A stretch of DNA of 64,000 bases, from assembly GCA_027625915.1 (NCBI GenBank), contig JANTQA010000070.1, forward strand, positions 9,057,001-9,121,000, in the 5' to 3' direction. This stretch comes from Anaeramoeba flamelloides (taxonomy: Eukaryota > Metamonada > Anaeramoebidae). The notes beneath the pieces were generated by a model. The model saw only the letters and a program-made list of their open reading frames with translations, made no database searches and had not been told where the DNA came from. Positions 36,075 through 49,062 of the stretch are shown here, piece after piece. The position numbers and the translations under genes are program-made. The number at the start of each line of letters is the position of its first letter. Within the stretch, counting starts at the first letter, position 1.

Positions 36075-38283
36075 ATGGAACAAAAGGAAGTAATTAATCA
36101 AAAATTTCGGAATTTAGAAAACAACCAACTATTTTCAGATGTACTTTTTAAAATAGGAACGCCTGCAACAGTATATTATTCACACCGCTTAGTCCTCTCT
36201 TTAACATCACAATTTTTTGCTGATATCTTTTATTCAAATGAACAAAATCTAACGGTTCCTCGAACAATTGAAATTACCATCGAAAACTTCCCAACAGAGA
36301 TCTTTGAGGTCTTTTTAAAATATGTTTATACAAATACACTTCCTGCACTTTCAGCAATAATTGATCTAAACTCCAAAAAGAATTATATAAATCAAGAAGA
36401 AGAAGAAGAAGAAGAAGAAGAAAAAAAACAAAAAGATAAAGAAACAGAAAAAGAAAACAAAAACCAACAAAAGCAAATAGAAAAAGAAATCGAAGAAACA
36501 GAAGAAAAAGAAAAAGAAAAAAGTAGCTTAGGTGAGATTAGTGCTAATAATGATCAAAAAATTGAATTTTTAAAACAACTCTTCAGGATCTCGAATGAAT
36601 TTTTGGTTCATCCAATTTTTGATTTCTATCTTCGGGCAAATCCCAAAATTAGTTTTATTGTTCTTCAATTATTACAGTCTAAAGACAAAAGCAACCAACA
36701 AGAGAAAATAAAAATCGATATTACACCTCCAAATAGCAAAATGAAGGAGAAGCCTTCAAAAAACAAAAGCAAAACGGATCCAAATCCAAAAAGTAATTTA
36801 ATCACCCAAAAGTATTATGAAAACTTAACTCAGCACTCTTATAAAATGCTTTATAAAAAATGCTTTTTCAATGATCTGCCAATAACAATCATAAGAATGA
36901 TTTTACAAAATAAAATAAGTAAAGTCAAAGAAATAATTCTTTTTAGGAGACTATTTGAAAGAGCCACACACCAGTGTGAACTTCAAAAAATCGAACAAAA
37001 TGCTGAAAATATTAAAAAGAATCTTGGAGACTTAATAAATTTTATTAACTTGAACACATTTAATTTAAATGAATTAAAAGAAATCTCCAAAACTAATATT
37101 TTTGATGATAAAATTATTTTGGAATTAGTGTTTGAAAAAACCACAGCAATTTATTCTGCATATCCCAGAATGGAGATTGAAGATCAAATAATCGAAAGTC
37201 CAAAAAAAGAAAATTTAATTCAAAGAACTAAAAAGAATGTTAGTGAGCAAGAGAATAAGTCACATGATGATGGTAGTGATCAGAAGAGCAAAAATCAAAA
37301 TAATTTTGATTATATAAAGCCAATAATAAGAAAAGAAAATGCAGTTCATATTATTTCTCTTAATAATAATCCAAAAATGGTTCTACAGGAGCAAGAAAAT
37401 TACAAGAATTTAAATCATAGTCCGAAAAACACAACAGATCCAAACATGGAAAAAAATAATGGCATGGTTCAGGAAATTAATAATAAGGAGAAGAAAATTG
37501 AAAAAGAATCCAATAAAAAAAACAAAAAAAAAAAGCACCGTCATAAACATCACCACCGTTCTGAGAAAAAAAATAAATATGGTTCGGGAAAGAAAAAACA
37601 TAAAAGTAAAAAAAAATATAAAAAATATAAAAAGAAAAAGAAAAAGAAAAAGAAAAAGGAAAAGGAAAAGGAAAAGGAAAAGAAAAGGGAAGGAAAAAAA
37701 ATATGCGGAAGGGGGAAGGAGAAGGAAAAAGAAAAAGAAAAAGACAAAAAAAATATAGGAAATAAAAATAAGAATTTTTCAAAAAAAAAAATAATTGTAA
37801 AAATAAATACAAAAAGAACAACAAATAATTTAGCAAAAGAAAATCAGATAGTTTCCAAGAATGTTCAAGAAAAGGGACAAGTAAGGGGAAAAGTGAAAGA
37901 AAATAAAATAGAAAATGAAAGTGGAGAAAAATCGAATCAAAAAGAGAGAAAAGAGAGAGAGAATGGTGGAGGTAAAGATAAAAAAAGCGAAGAAAAATTT
38001 TTTAAAAACATTGACGATTTTGATTTTGAAGATGATGATGACGATTTTGATTTCGAAGGGGTATATCCTGGAAGTAATAGAATTAAAGAAAAATTAAGTT
38101 TGAAAAATATCAATGAAAATGAAAAATCTAAAAAAAAAGAAAATTGTAATGATGAAAAAAAACAAAAAAATGAAAAAAAAAAAAGCAACAATCAAATTTC
38201 CAATCCAGAAGATAATCACAATTCTTTTAATTTTGTTAATATTGAAAATAAAAATGATGGTGATGAGGAAGAAGATGATAATA

Positions 38284-38316
<33 letters not shown>

Positions 38317-39353
38317 GTGATGGGGTGGAAGAAGAAAATGATGATGATGAAGACGAGAGCTACAAAGATGATGAAATTAATGAGGGTAATGTAAATGATG
38401 TTGATAGTCAAAATAAAATGAACATTGATAATTCTGAAATAAAAAAAATAAATAACATGAGTAATACAAAAAGGTATCAGAAATCAAAAAAAGAGCTTAT
38501 AATCATAGATGATGATAATGATATTATAAAGGAAAAAAAGGGGGGTGAAGAAAACAACAAGGAAAAGAGAAGGGGGCGGGGAAATGAGAAGGGAAAAGAG
38601 AAGGGGCAGGGGAAGGAAAACGAAATTATCCCATCTAAAAAACGAAATAAACAGAATTCAAATAAACCACAATTTACAAAAAAAATATTATTTTTATTTG
38701 CCGATCAAAAATTACAAAATATGGAAAGACTATTGAGTGCAATGAAATTTCAAAATGATAATATCTCAATTACACCATATCCAATCAGTGAAAAAACACC
38801 TACTTTGAATTACATGAAGAAATTTGACGGAATATTTATTTATTCCTATGACAATTTAAAAATGCCAAAAATTGTTGGTGATAGGTTAGCAAAATTTATT
38901 CAAGATGGTGGGAGTGTAGTTGTTTGTTCTTGCTTTCTACTCGTTGATGACCCCGAATATATTTATGAGGGACTATTAGATGGCGAAATTATTTCGGGTG
39001 ATTTTTTACCAATAAAGCCCGGTAGAAGAATTTGCCATAATAGGGGCTTTCTCGGAACAGTTTTGAAAAAAAATCATCCGATAATGAGAAATGTTAAAAG
39101 CTTTGATGGGGGGAAATATTCTTTGAGAATTGAGGCACTCGAAGTTTCAAAAGGTTCCGAGTTAATCGCAAAATGGTCTGATGATAATGTCTTGATAGCT
39201 GTAAAGCACCCAAACCCACTCTATGGCAAAATCGTGGTTTTGAATTTCTTCCCAATTTCTGATCAAGATACAAAAGATAAATATTGGCTAACTTCAACAG
39301 ACGGGCATTTATTAATTTCAAACTCAATTAAATTTATTTGTAATATTGACTAA
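36075..39353 (+). CDS. BTB-BACK protein with a glutamine-amidotransferase-like C-terminal domain
   Basis: A 1092-residue protein from the first ATG at 36075. The open frame begins at 36042 directly after TTTTTTAG, so a short upstream exon is possible. Residues about 11-105 hold the BTB core (LFSDVLFKIG, YYSHRLVLSLTSQFFADIF). A Glu/Lys-rich insert follows, and then the BTB terminal helices (FLKQLFRISNEFLVHPIFDF) resume, so the domain is split by low complexity. A BACK-like region follows (about 246-370: FNDLPITIIRMIL, LFRRLFERA). Residues about 484-540 are extremely Lys-rich and probably act as a nuclear localisation signal. Asp-rich tracts lie at 647-663 and 728-766. Residues 868-1092 resemble a class I glutamine amidotransferase or ThuA-like fold (KKILFLFADQ, FIQDGGSVVVCSC). 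BTB-BACK proteins are usually Cullin-3 adaptors; the C-terminal domain may bind a ligand or substrate. Confidence 0.87.
37630..37690 (+). repeat. coding AAAAAG/AAGGAA tract
   Basis: A tandem purine tract encodes a Lys then Lys/Glu run in the BTB protein. A GAT tract encoding poly-Asp lies at about 38286-38318. Confidence 0.9.
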
Positions 39354-39477
39354 TTTTGATTTTTAATCAATGATTCGGGTTAAATTAATAGATACATAAG
39401 CTGCCAGAAAGATAGAAAGACTTTTTTAAGATTTAATTTTAATGTAATTTAATAATATATTTCAGTAAAACTTATAC

Positions 39478-39565
39478 AGGTAGATTCATGGGCCCGTGCT
39501 AACTTATCGACGTGTGGTAATGATGATAATGCGGTGGATGTATATAAATTTGGTGAAAATTAATT
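39478..39565 (+). other. coding-like patch of unknown origin
   Basis: After an acceptor-like ACTTATACAG, one frame reads VDSWARANLSTCGNDDNAV and on to DVYKFGEN before TAA, with base composition like the real exons and unlike the flanks. It could be a lost exon of the BTB gene's neighbour or a gene fragment. No partner exon was found. Confidence 0.25.
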
Positions 39566-40234
39566 ATAGTTGGATGTTTCAGTTTCTTCATATATTTGGA
39601 ATATTTCAAATCGTTTTGTTAAAATTAGGAATAAAATTTCCGATTTTTTTATCCAGAAACATGATATTTCTTTCTTATAATAATATATCAATAAAATGGT
39701 TCATGGATCATTTTCAATTCGTATCTGACAAATACAAAAAGAAAATGTTTTGAATTAAACGGGGGTTATCTTTAAATAAATCCTGTATTTTTTATTTTGG
39801 AATCTCAATTCGAAATATTATTTTTTTCATTTGAAGTTTTTATTTATTTTAATTCTTTGAAGATTAATTAATTTATTTATTCAGAGCGTGTAGCAACGGG
39901 GTTAAAATTAACTAAACCATTTTCCAGTCAAAGGGTTACAATTTTTATGGGTGAAATACATGTGTTTAAAGTGTTTGCATGGATATTAGAAGAAAAAATA
40001 TATTTTGGAAATTTTCAAAAGTGAAATCATTTTTTCATCATTTTTTCACATTTTTTTGTTTTTTCTTTTCTATTTATTTTCTACCTTGGAATTCAGTTGC
40101 AAAAATTTTTTTTTTTTATTTCAAGATCTATAGTCACTCAGTAAAAGCTTATTTTTCTAAGGTTATTGAAATTCCGAAAATACTTGTTGAGAAATGATTT
40201 TGATTTCTATTGGAATTTTATTCAATCTTTGATC

Positions 40235-40632
40235 CTGATATTTGAATAATACTGATAAATTCAAATAAATTTTATAAAATTTTTAGATTAATTTCCTTTT
40301 TTGTAATCTCCTGTCTCAACTTTAAAACAACTAAAGACAAAGTATCTTTTGAAATCAAACCAATTTTAAAAAGTTTTCTTAGCATTTAAATCAAGAGAAT
40401 ATTTACTTCAAAATATTTCTAAAATAATTTCAAAAATGGAAATAGAACTAAAAATTTTTCAGATATTTATTTGAATTTATCAGTAAATGTGAAAAATTTT
40501 CACTTAATTTTCATTTACTTTTTCAAATAGAGACCACAAATACCAACTCACTTCTTTTGGGGACTTGATTTCTAATAGAAAAGTATGGAAAAAAAAGTGT
40601 AAATTGTTTCCTATTTATTATTCAAATACCAG
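40235..40632. mobile_element. MITE X, copy 2, interrupted by MITE S2
   Basis: Left piece CTGATATTTGAATAA (40235-40249), then MITE S2 with TA duplication, then the rest of X ending AAATACCAG|TA at 40632. Removing S2 and one TA leaves 164 bp, close to the 167 bp of X1, and the two align along their length. Confidence 0.65.
40252..40483. mobile_element. MITE S, copy 2
   Basis: A 232-bp element starting CTGATAAATTC and ending GAATTTATCAG, TA on both sides. Same length and arms as S1 at 5606-5837. It is inserted in MITE X2. Confidence 0.8.
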
Positions 40633-41054
40633 TAGGAGATCACAACGAACATCCTTGTTTTTCTCAATTGGAGACGACGAATTTGAGTTTTTCGATTTTC
40701 AAGAAAATATTTTGATTAATTAGTTTTATTTCAGATGGATATCAACAATTTTTTGATTTGTATTATTCTGCTTATTTCTTATTTGTTCTTCACTATTCAA
40801 TTATATAAAATAATTGATTTTTGAAAAAAATGTTGGGTAACTATGAATAAACAAAGTTTATTTCCTATTTTCTATATTTGTTTTGATTATATTAGTTTAT
40901 CAAATCGATGGAAAATTAAAAACTAATCCTTGCAATTTGATTAATAATTTCAGATTTAATTTAAAAATTGTCCAAATAATACTTAAAGATCTCCAGATTT
41001 GAGTAATTTCAAAATTATATCAGATAGATGACAACAAAGTTTAAATACCAAAAT

Positions 41055-42040
41055 TTTTGACACGGTTAAACCAGTTGAAAGAATAACAATACTCAATGCA
41101 GATTCATTTGGGAAATAATTTTGATTTTACAAACTATTTCATTTTTTGTCTTTTTTGTTTTGTTTTCATCTATTTTTTTCTAGTTATGTGATCTGTTGCT
41201 TTAGAACTGCTTTTTTTTTTTTTGATTGATAGAGGGTTAAAGTTGAGTTTTTTAAATAGAAAAATTAGATACAATAAGTTGATGATATCTCATCATTTGA
41301 TCAATCAACAATTGTTGGGGAAATTTCAACAAATTAACCAATCTAATTTTTTGTTACTCCCTGTTTCATCATTTTATAGAATAAGATTGTTTTTTTCGTT
41401 TCAAATTTTTTTCCCATATATGTATAAAAATAATTACTTAAAAAAAACATAAATACTGAGTAACTTAAATCTGACCGAATATTAGGTTTGGAAAAATACA
41501 TAAAATTGTGAAAACTCTTACAAAATCGAAAAAATTTTGATTTTAAGATTATAGTTAAAAATGATAATGATGAATTAATGAGAAAAATAAACCTTAAAGA
41601 AATCCATGACATAACAATAGATATATTTTTGACCAAATGACCCAACACCCCCTACGAAAAAAGTAGCATAAACACAAATAATCCCCTTATCACACACACA
41701 AAAATTCATATGGATTAAAATGATTCAAATTTCTTATATTAATTATTTTTTACTTCTTTTTTTTTAACCTTCACCCCCTTTTTATTTTCTTTTTTAGACT
41801 CTTAATGTTATTTTAGAAGCCAAAATTGTGTTTAAATTTCTTGTAATGTCTGTGTCTATTTTAAGATACACTTTGATAGGGGAGATACAAATGTGTTGAC
41901 TTCAAAATTCTCTCTTTACCAGACCAAGTGTCCTGACCTAATTATTAACAATAAATCGGAAAATACATAAAATTGTGATTTTTTTTGCCTATTTTTGATT
42001 TTTTTGTGTAAAAATTTTTGGGATGGGATTTATATATAAA
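41055..42040 (+). repeat. dispersed repeat P, copy 2
   Basis: Diverged copy of the repeat in G-alpha intron 4 (about 15020-15990), same orientation. The middle (about 41510-41880) does not align. Noncoding. Confidence 0.5.
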
Positions 42041-42944
42041 CTATTTTTCAATCAAAGGTACCCAGTTTTATTGAAGAAATAGAACACATTCTATGTTTTT
42101 GAATCATTATTCTTTGCAAAATAAATTTTTAATTTTTAGATCAAAATCTTTTTTTCATTTTGTATTTAATTTTATTTTTTCTTGTATTTTGCTTTTTAGT
42201 TTTTATTTCTTTTTGCTTTTCTTTTTTATTTTTTTTTTTAAAATTAAATTTTGAAAACAAAAATTTTGAAATTCAAAATTAACATTAAGAAAAGTGAGGC
42301 TTTGTATGTTCTTTTAAAATCATTACACTTAAAAGTAAAAAAATCTTATTGTCAACAATTTTAATTTCCCAAAGAAATTGAGAATTTTGAACGAGACGTT
42401 CCAATGAAAGTGGCCCAAAAAATTTTTTAACATTTTTTTTTTTTTGAAATTTATGGTTTTTTCAGGTTTTTCTTTTATAATTATTAAGTCTAATACGAAT
42501 CTTATTATTTCTCGTATTTCAAAACAATCTAAGTTTGGCTGATTCTTATAAATAAAGTGAATTTTTCATTTTTGGCTGGGTCCTTTTTATGTAAAATGGA
42601 GTTTATATATTGGCTTAAATCGATAGATATGTTTTCTAACTAATTTCATAATTGGGCTTTATTTTACCTTTTATAAAAAGATTATTAATTGATAAAATAT
42701 TTAATAAGGTGCTAAAAATGTTGTATTTTTATTTTTTTTTAAATATATATATATATATGTAGAAATTTCAACTTAATAAAACTCTTTAAAAATTAGAAAA
42801 AAAATAATAATAATAAGAAATCAATTTATTAAATTTATATTTTTTGAGAAATCTCGAAAAAAAAATTTCTTAAATTTTCTTTTGCTTTGGGTTAACTATT
42901 TTACAATTTATATTTTTTTTTTTAGTTTGTGCTGTTAATAATCT

Positions 42945-44219
42945 TTACTTTTTGATCAAAATAGAATGTATTAATTTTTTATTTTCATTTAATTTATTTT
43001 TCGAACATTTACTTTTTAGAGCAAGTCCTTTAAATTTTTCATCCTTTAGATCATTACTACAATCTCTATTTGTATTGTTATTAGAATTAGTATTGGTATT
43101 TTTATTTTGATTATAATTTTGAATCTTGATGTTGTCTATATTTTTTGAATTAGTAAGAGAGTAAAGTAGTTGTGTTAAATTTTGAATTTCATTTTTTAAT
43201 TTACAGTTTTCTTTTTCTAATAAATTCGATTTGACTTCAAAATTGTTTTTTTCCTTGATAATTGATAGGGTATGCTCTTCAAGTCTTTCCAAATATTGCT
43301 TTTGTTTTTGCCTCGAGTTTCGAGCAGATATCCGATCGCGTATTCTTTTCCTTTCAATGCGGTCTTTTGTTGAGAGTTTGGCCAGCTCGTCTTTGGATAG
43401 AGCCCTTAACTGGTTTTTTTCATATTTTGTCATTTCAATATCCAAGTAAAAGAGCTGTGCTCGTTTTTTTGGTGGCTGGAGTGCTAAAATTTCTGGGGGC
43501 AGTTTGCTGTCGATTTTCTTTTTTTTCTCATTTTTGCATTTTTTCTTCATGACTTGTGTTTTGATGATCTCTTTTTTTTGGCTTGACCTCTTTCGGACCT
43601 GAATTCTTTTTTTGAATCTTTTCCTTTTTTTCCTAAGTTTTGGTTTTTTTTTTTTTTTTTTTTCTTCTTGATTAAATTTTTGTTTTTTCCTTCTGTTTTT
43701 GGTTTTCTTTTCAAATTTGCTCGTGTGGTTCTTTTCACTTCCAGACTTGTCTTTTTTTGGGGTTTCTGATTTTGATGATTCATTTTTTACCCAATTTTTA
43801 AGTTCAGAAAGATTTCTTTCTTCTTTTTTCTTGACTTCAATTAGTTTTTTCCTCTTTTGGAATTTGGTTGGAGTTACCTTTTCTACTTTTTCTTCTTCTT
43901 CTTTTTCAAGAACACTTTCCTCTTCTATTGCTTCTACTTGCTCATTTTCTTCGAAACAATTTAAACGATAGCCTTTTGGAATTGGAGAAAGAAAGAATTT
44001 GGAATTATCCTTTTCGTTCAAAAATTTTTTATTTAATTCCTCATTCTCCAAAGGCTCAAGTAATTCATCCGAAATATCGTGGTGGAAGCTTCCAATCCCT
44101 TCTGAACTTAAAAAAGTTTCTGAACAGGTTTCTTCAAGAGCATTGGAGAGGTTTTTATTTTGGATTAATAATGGGGCATAATCTTCAAAGGTGTTTTGAT
44201 TGCAAGTGTCAAAGTCCAT
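42945..44219 (-). CDS. bZIP transcription factor
   Basis: A single-exon, 424-residue nuclear protein. The N-terminal third is acidic with Ser/Phe patches, a possible activation region. The middle is very Lys/Arg-rich with long basic runs. The basic region RKRIRDRISARNSRQKQKQ is followed by a leucine-zipper coiled coil (YLERLEEHTL ... NLLEKEN, NEIQNLTQLL) that should dimerise. The invariant Asn of the bZIP signature (N-x2-A-A-x2-S-R) is replaced by Asp295, while Ser298, Ala299, Ser302 and Arg303 remain. An Asn/Thr-rich linker and a basic tail follow. There is no transmembrane segment, which argues against an ATF6-type membrane factor. It most resembles CREB/ATF6-like bZIPs. Confidence 0.92.
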   Translation of the reverse strand: MDFDTCNQNTFEDYAPLLIQNKNLSNALEETCSETFLSSEGIGSFHHDISDELLEPLENEELNKKFLNEKDNSKFFLSPIPKGYRLNCFEENEQVEAIEEESVLEKEEEEKVEKVTPTKFQKRKKLIEVKKKEERNLSELKNWVKNESSKSETPKKDKSGSEKNHTSKFEKKTKNRRKKQKFNQEEKKKKKKPKLRKKRKRFKKRIQVRKRSSQKKEIIKTQVMKKKCKNEKKKKIDSKLPPEILALQPPKKRAQLFYLDIEMTKYEKNQLRALSKDELAKLSTKDRIERKRIRDRISARNSRQKQKQYLERLEEHTLSIIKEKNNFEVKSNLLEKENCKLKNEIQNLTQLLYSLTNSKNIDNIKIQNYNQNKNTNTNSNNNTNRDCSNDLKDEKFKGLALKSKCSKNKLNENKKLIHSILIKK

Positions 44220-46769
44220 TTTTCAATTTAATTACAAATTTTTGAAACACAATGCTTCAGATGGAGAAAATAGTGTTTGTGTTGATAAGAAATCTCACAG
44301 ACCAAAAGTTGTGTAAACAATATTTTACCTTGAAAAATTTTTAAAAAAAGAAAAAAAAATAAAATCCCAAAATATCTACTTTTGGTCTTTTGAAAGAATA
44401 TCCTGAGGAATTCCTTTACTACACTAATTGCCAGAAAAATCGAATTCACAATTTATGTGAGTTGTTACGAATAATTTGAAATAGTATTATTTTTGGAAAA
44501 TATGATGTTTGAGAATATAAAAGGTTAAACTTTAAAAAAAGATACCAAAGGAATACTTTTTATTTAGGATTGTTTTTACTTTTAAAGAGTAAAAAAAAAA
44601 ATATTTTTTCGTTTTTAGGTTTTATTTTTCCAATAATTCACAGACATTTTTTTTCAACAGAGCTTGTGGAATTTGTTTCTTCACGAAGGAAAAAAAAAGA
44701 AAAATTTTAATGTTATATTTAGTTTTGATCAAACCACAATTTAACGAAACAGACAACAATTGTGTGTATAAATATTTTTAGTCTTTAAGTTCTAAGATTG
44801 AGGATTCAAAAGAGTAAAAAATTAAAGATTAAGATTCTAAAGAAGAATTTTATTTTCGAAAGAAAACAAGTAAAAAGTACTTCTTTTTCAATAACGAATC
44901 AGAAAAATAAATTAGTAATTCGAAATATAATCATTTGATTGTCTAATTCAAATTTTTTCTTTCGTTCTTGGTTATTCGAGATCCAAACCCTTCTTTTTTG
45001 ACCTATGATGGCTAATTTAATATAAAAAAAATGAAAACCAGAAACTTTTTTTAATAGGTTTTTTAATCATTCTGCTTGACGTAATCTTGAAATCCAAAAG
45101 CAACCAACCATACTCTTTAATTATTCCTAGACCTCTACAAACGATAAGGTAAAAACATCATAATTTACCAAAGATTTTTAAAAAAAAGTCTCTGGAATTT
45201 TTGAAGGGTAAATTCACTGAAAAGTTAAACATAAAATCAATTAATTGAAGAAACTAATTAACTTTAAAGAAAAATTCATTATATTATTTTTAATCGAACC
45301 CACAAATACAATTTAGATCTCCTTTTTGAGATAAATTGAATTAGTGATTTTGGAGATCTTAAAAATCGTGGAATTTTTCCAACTAAATATTTAATGATTG
45401 ATCAAACAAAGAAAAACTCAATATCAAAAAGAGAGTATTATAAAAACTGTTATTGTGGTTAGTTCCTCCATTTTGCCTTTAATCAATTATTTTTTCTTTT
45501 TTTAATTGATTTTCTCTTTTCCTTTTTAGTAATGTTTGATCAAGGTTTCTAATTGATAATTGAATTGAAATTTTTATTTTTCAATTTCACTTTTTTTTTC
45601 CCAATTTTGATTTTTCATTTATTTGAGTAAATCCTGTAATGAAAAGAATCGATCCACCACCCTTAATTTTCTTAATACTTTAGTATGGATTACCAACCAA
45701 AAGTGATAAATTGAAAGAATAATTCATATAATGAAAAAAAAAAAAAAAGATTTAATCTGTTCATGACTAATTAATTTTAATTTATTTATAATTAAAAAAT
45801 AAAAAAGTAACAAAATGTTAAATAAAAAAATAATCAATTATTCAATTTATATTTCCACTTTTTTCGTTTTCTTGATTTTGTAGCAATATTTATTTATTTC
45901 TAACCATTAAAAACCTATTTAACCCCATCTAATTCTGTTTTTAATTTTTAAAAAACTCTTTAAATTGGAAAATTATATTTAATAATTTTTGCTTTTTGTT
46001 AAAATAAACTTGCCTTGGTAAAACCAAAAAAAAAAAAAAATAGCATAATATTTTGTATTTTAGCACATTTTTCCGACTTCGTTGTTAATTGTTTCTTTGT
46101 TCTAAATTTAAAATTTTAATAATTTTAAAATAATATTTTACTTTTCTTTTCTGTGATTTTTCTGCAACTCTATAAATGAAAATTCGAGGAAAAGTTTTAA
46201 ATTATTTATTTTAGTCTGATTTCCCAATTTTTTTTTTCATATCGGAAACCAAATGATCTTTAAATTGATTGATCATTTTACAGTAATAACTATTAATGTA
46301 TATATATTATATACATAGAAAATAATATCTTTTCATAACTAAAAACTCGAATTTTCCGAAAAAAACAAACTTTTTTGACAAAAAGTATTTTTTCACGAGA
46401 AAAATTATTAAAGAATAAATGATTCATCCACAATCAAGTAAAAATATCTACAAATTTATCACAATTAGCTTTAAAACTTTAATTTATTTTCGAAATGGAA
46501 AAAAAAATATATTAAAGGATTATTTCCGGTTTTTTATTACTTTAAAAGAAATTTTCATTGTTTTTTTATTTAGTTGCATGGTAAAATTTAGTTTTAAAAC
46601 AATGATATAACATCTTTATAACAAAAATTTTGTTATTAATTTGATTTGTTCATAATAAAATAAGAGAAAACTTTTTGTCACATGTAATATTTTTTTAAAA
46701 ATTTATCAATAATTTTTAAAAGTTTTAAAAAATAAATAAAATTGAAAATATTCATGGATATGATAATAT

Positions 46770-48140
46770 CTTTGTCAAGTTACAATAAATCTTTAAAAAA
46801 AGCCAGTATCTCTACGAAATCATGATGTTATAGAAAATCACTATAACTAATAAAATTGTTACATAATATCAAAAATCGTGATATTCTATAAAATAAAAAT
46901 AATTGTATAAAAATGATTATAAATACCAAAATATCATGAGAATAAATAAATTGTGATATAATAGTTGATTGAGTTTTGGGAGTTATTAAAAAATATTTTT
47001 TATAATGAAAAATTTTTTTGAAAAATAAAATAGATTTTCAGAAAAAGTTATTCTTAGAAAAATCCAACAAAAAAGATACTTAACTCAATCAAGGATAAGG
47101 TCAAAGAGTTTTTATTGTGATTTGATCAGTATTTAGAACCATCCCTTTGATCCAAAAAGGTATAAACTAAAGAGAAATATATATTTTCTCAGTCAATTGT
47201 GGTGTTATAAATTATGTTGACTAAGAAGGCGTCTAAAATAAGAAACCCTTCACATGTTCTTTAAAGAATGTATTCTTGGGTTAAAACACCTCCATCATTC
47301 TAGGAAAGTTGAAAGGATATGTATAACTTTTTCAAACGCCTTTCACCAACAACCTATCTACACTGTCACCAATTATTTAGAAATTTGGAACATTTTTTTT
47401 CTTTTTGTTATTCAACTTCTTCTAATATCTATATATTGTACAGAAAACCCAATAAGTTTTTAAAGGTTTTTGTTTGATCGATCACCAATAAGAAGCATTT
47501 TTATCTTTATCCCTTCTAACTATTTAAAAGTTTAAAAGTAATAAATCTATTTTAAAAAAAATTAATCTATTTTATATTTAATTACATTGCTGAAATGGAG
47601 ATTTATTTGTTTGATTATAAGATTTTTTTGAGATTTTTGATTTTGTTAAAAAAAAACTGAAAAGAAAGAAAAAAATTTTTCTTCAAAAAATACATGGTTA
47701 TTATATAAATTTGGGTTTTCATACCATTCAAACACTTGAAGACAGTTCACAACCCTTGTAAACACTTTCTACAGCTGTTCCAAGGCTACCACACATTTTT
47801 TTCAATAGAAGCTTTATTATCCTCATTATCTTAGATTGAAAAGTCTATATTAAAATCAAAATTTGATATTTAAAAAAATTCACTGGAACATTGACAAAAG
47901 TTAACATTTTTATAGTATCAACAAATTGCACAAATCATAATATTTTTTAAAAGTCAAGAGATTTTTTTAAGGTATTTCCAAAAAGAATAATTTTCCATTT
48001 TATTGTAATTTTCTTTTTCTAGAGTTAAAGTAAAATATTGAGATATTATGATTGTTCACAATAAAGTTGGATTAATCTCAAGTTTTTTAATATTATCAAG
48101 TTGAATTGTTAATATCGTGATAATATAAGTTATAATCAAA
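46770..48140 (+). repeat. dispersed repeat J, copy 3
   Basis: Same family and orientation as J1 and J2. Shared blocks include TCAGTCAATTGTGGTGTTAT, ATGTTCTTTAAAGAATG and TTTGTTTGATCGATCACCAA. Noncoding. Confidence 0.6.
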
Positions 48141-48412
48141 ACCTCTCAGGATTTAAGTATCGTTTTTTTTTTTTTAATTTTTCCATATATCAGCTTGCTA
48201 ATTGTTTATTGTAAAAAAGGAATTAAAATATGAAACTTTTTTGACAAAAAATTGAATTGAAGCCTTGAAAAGATTGTAAAAAAGAATAAAAAGAACTTTT
48301 TGATTCCAAGATGCTTAAATTAAAATTAAATAAAGTTTTAAATATGTGATTTCTGCATCAAAATAATAATTATTTCCAAATCAAAGGAAGCTGTTTTACA
48401 CTTACTGATTTA

Positions 48413-48811
48413 CAGTCTTCCCAAGAGTACCATGATTTTTTTTCAAAATCAAATTTTAATGTTGATATAGGTTTTTAAATCTAAGAATATCAGAATGTTA
48501 AAGCTCATATTGAAAAAAAAAAATTCATAAATTAGCTAATATTCAAGATTTTTTTCTGATTTTCGAAAAATTAAAATTTCAGAACCCACAATGGCTCTTA
48601 ACATCTAAAATTCATTGAGAAACGACATAAATTTCCCTCTAAAAAATGAATTTTTTTTTGATCACAAGTAAAGATTATTTTGTATATCAACTCATTTATT
48701 AATTTTTTTTTAAATATGAGCTTTATTATTCTTATATTATTATATTTAAAAACCTATATCAACATCAAAATTTGATATTGAAAAAATTTCTCGGTATCCT
48801 TGGAACAGCTG
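48413..48811. mobile_element. element I, copy 1
   Basis: A 399-bp foldback element with left end CAGTCTTCCCAAGAGTACCATG and right end reading outward CAGCTGTTCCAAGG on the opposite strand; TA flanks both ends. It aligns along much of its length with 49063-49545, including ACGACATAAATTT and AAAATGAATTT blocks. Confidence 0.65.
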
Positions 48812-49062
48812 TAATAGTTTACACTTTTATAAAAATTTTGAATTTAATGGTATTTGTAATATAAATGAAAAAAAATTTTATGTAATACAGGTGTGTGAAA
48901 TTCAAATCAGAGAAAATTTTAATGAATTATCCTTTTTTTCAATACTGAGTTCTTGGTTTGATTTATGGTTCGACCTTAACCCAATATATCAAATCGAATA
49001 ATAAAATTACAAATAATTACAAAGTAATTCCAAATTACAATAAATTTCATTAAAATTTAATA

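Larger units (their letters stand above)
39354..42944. other. intergenic stretch with nested MITEs
   Basis: Downstream of both the BTB gene and the convergent bZIP gene. Holds a short coding-like patch (39478-39565), nested elements X2 and S2 (40235-40632), dispersed repeat P2 (about 41055-42040) and an AT microsatellite near 42741. No complete gene is supported. Confidence 0.6.

Noticed and set aside
37410-38411. Several frames on both strands inside the BTB gene
   Set aside because: Low-complexity shadows of the Lys- and Asp-rich segments.
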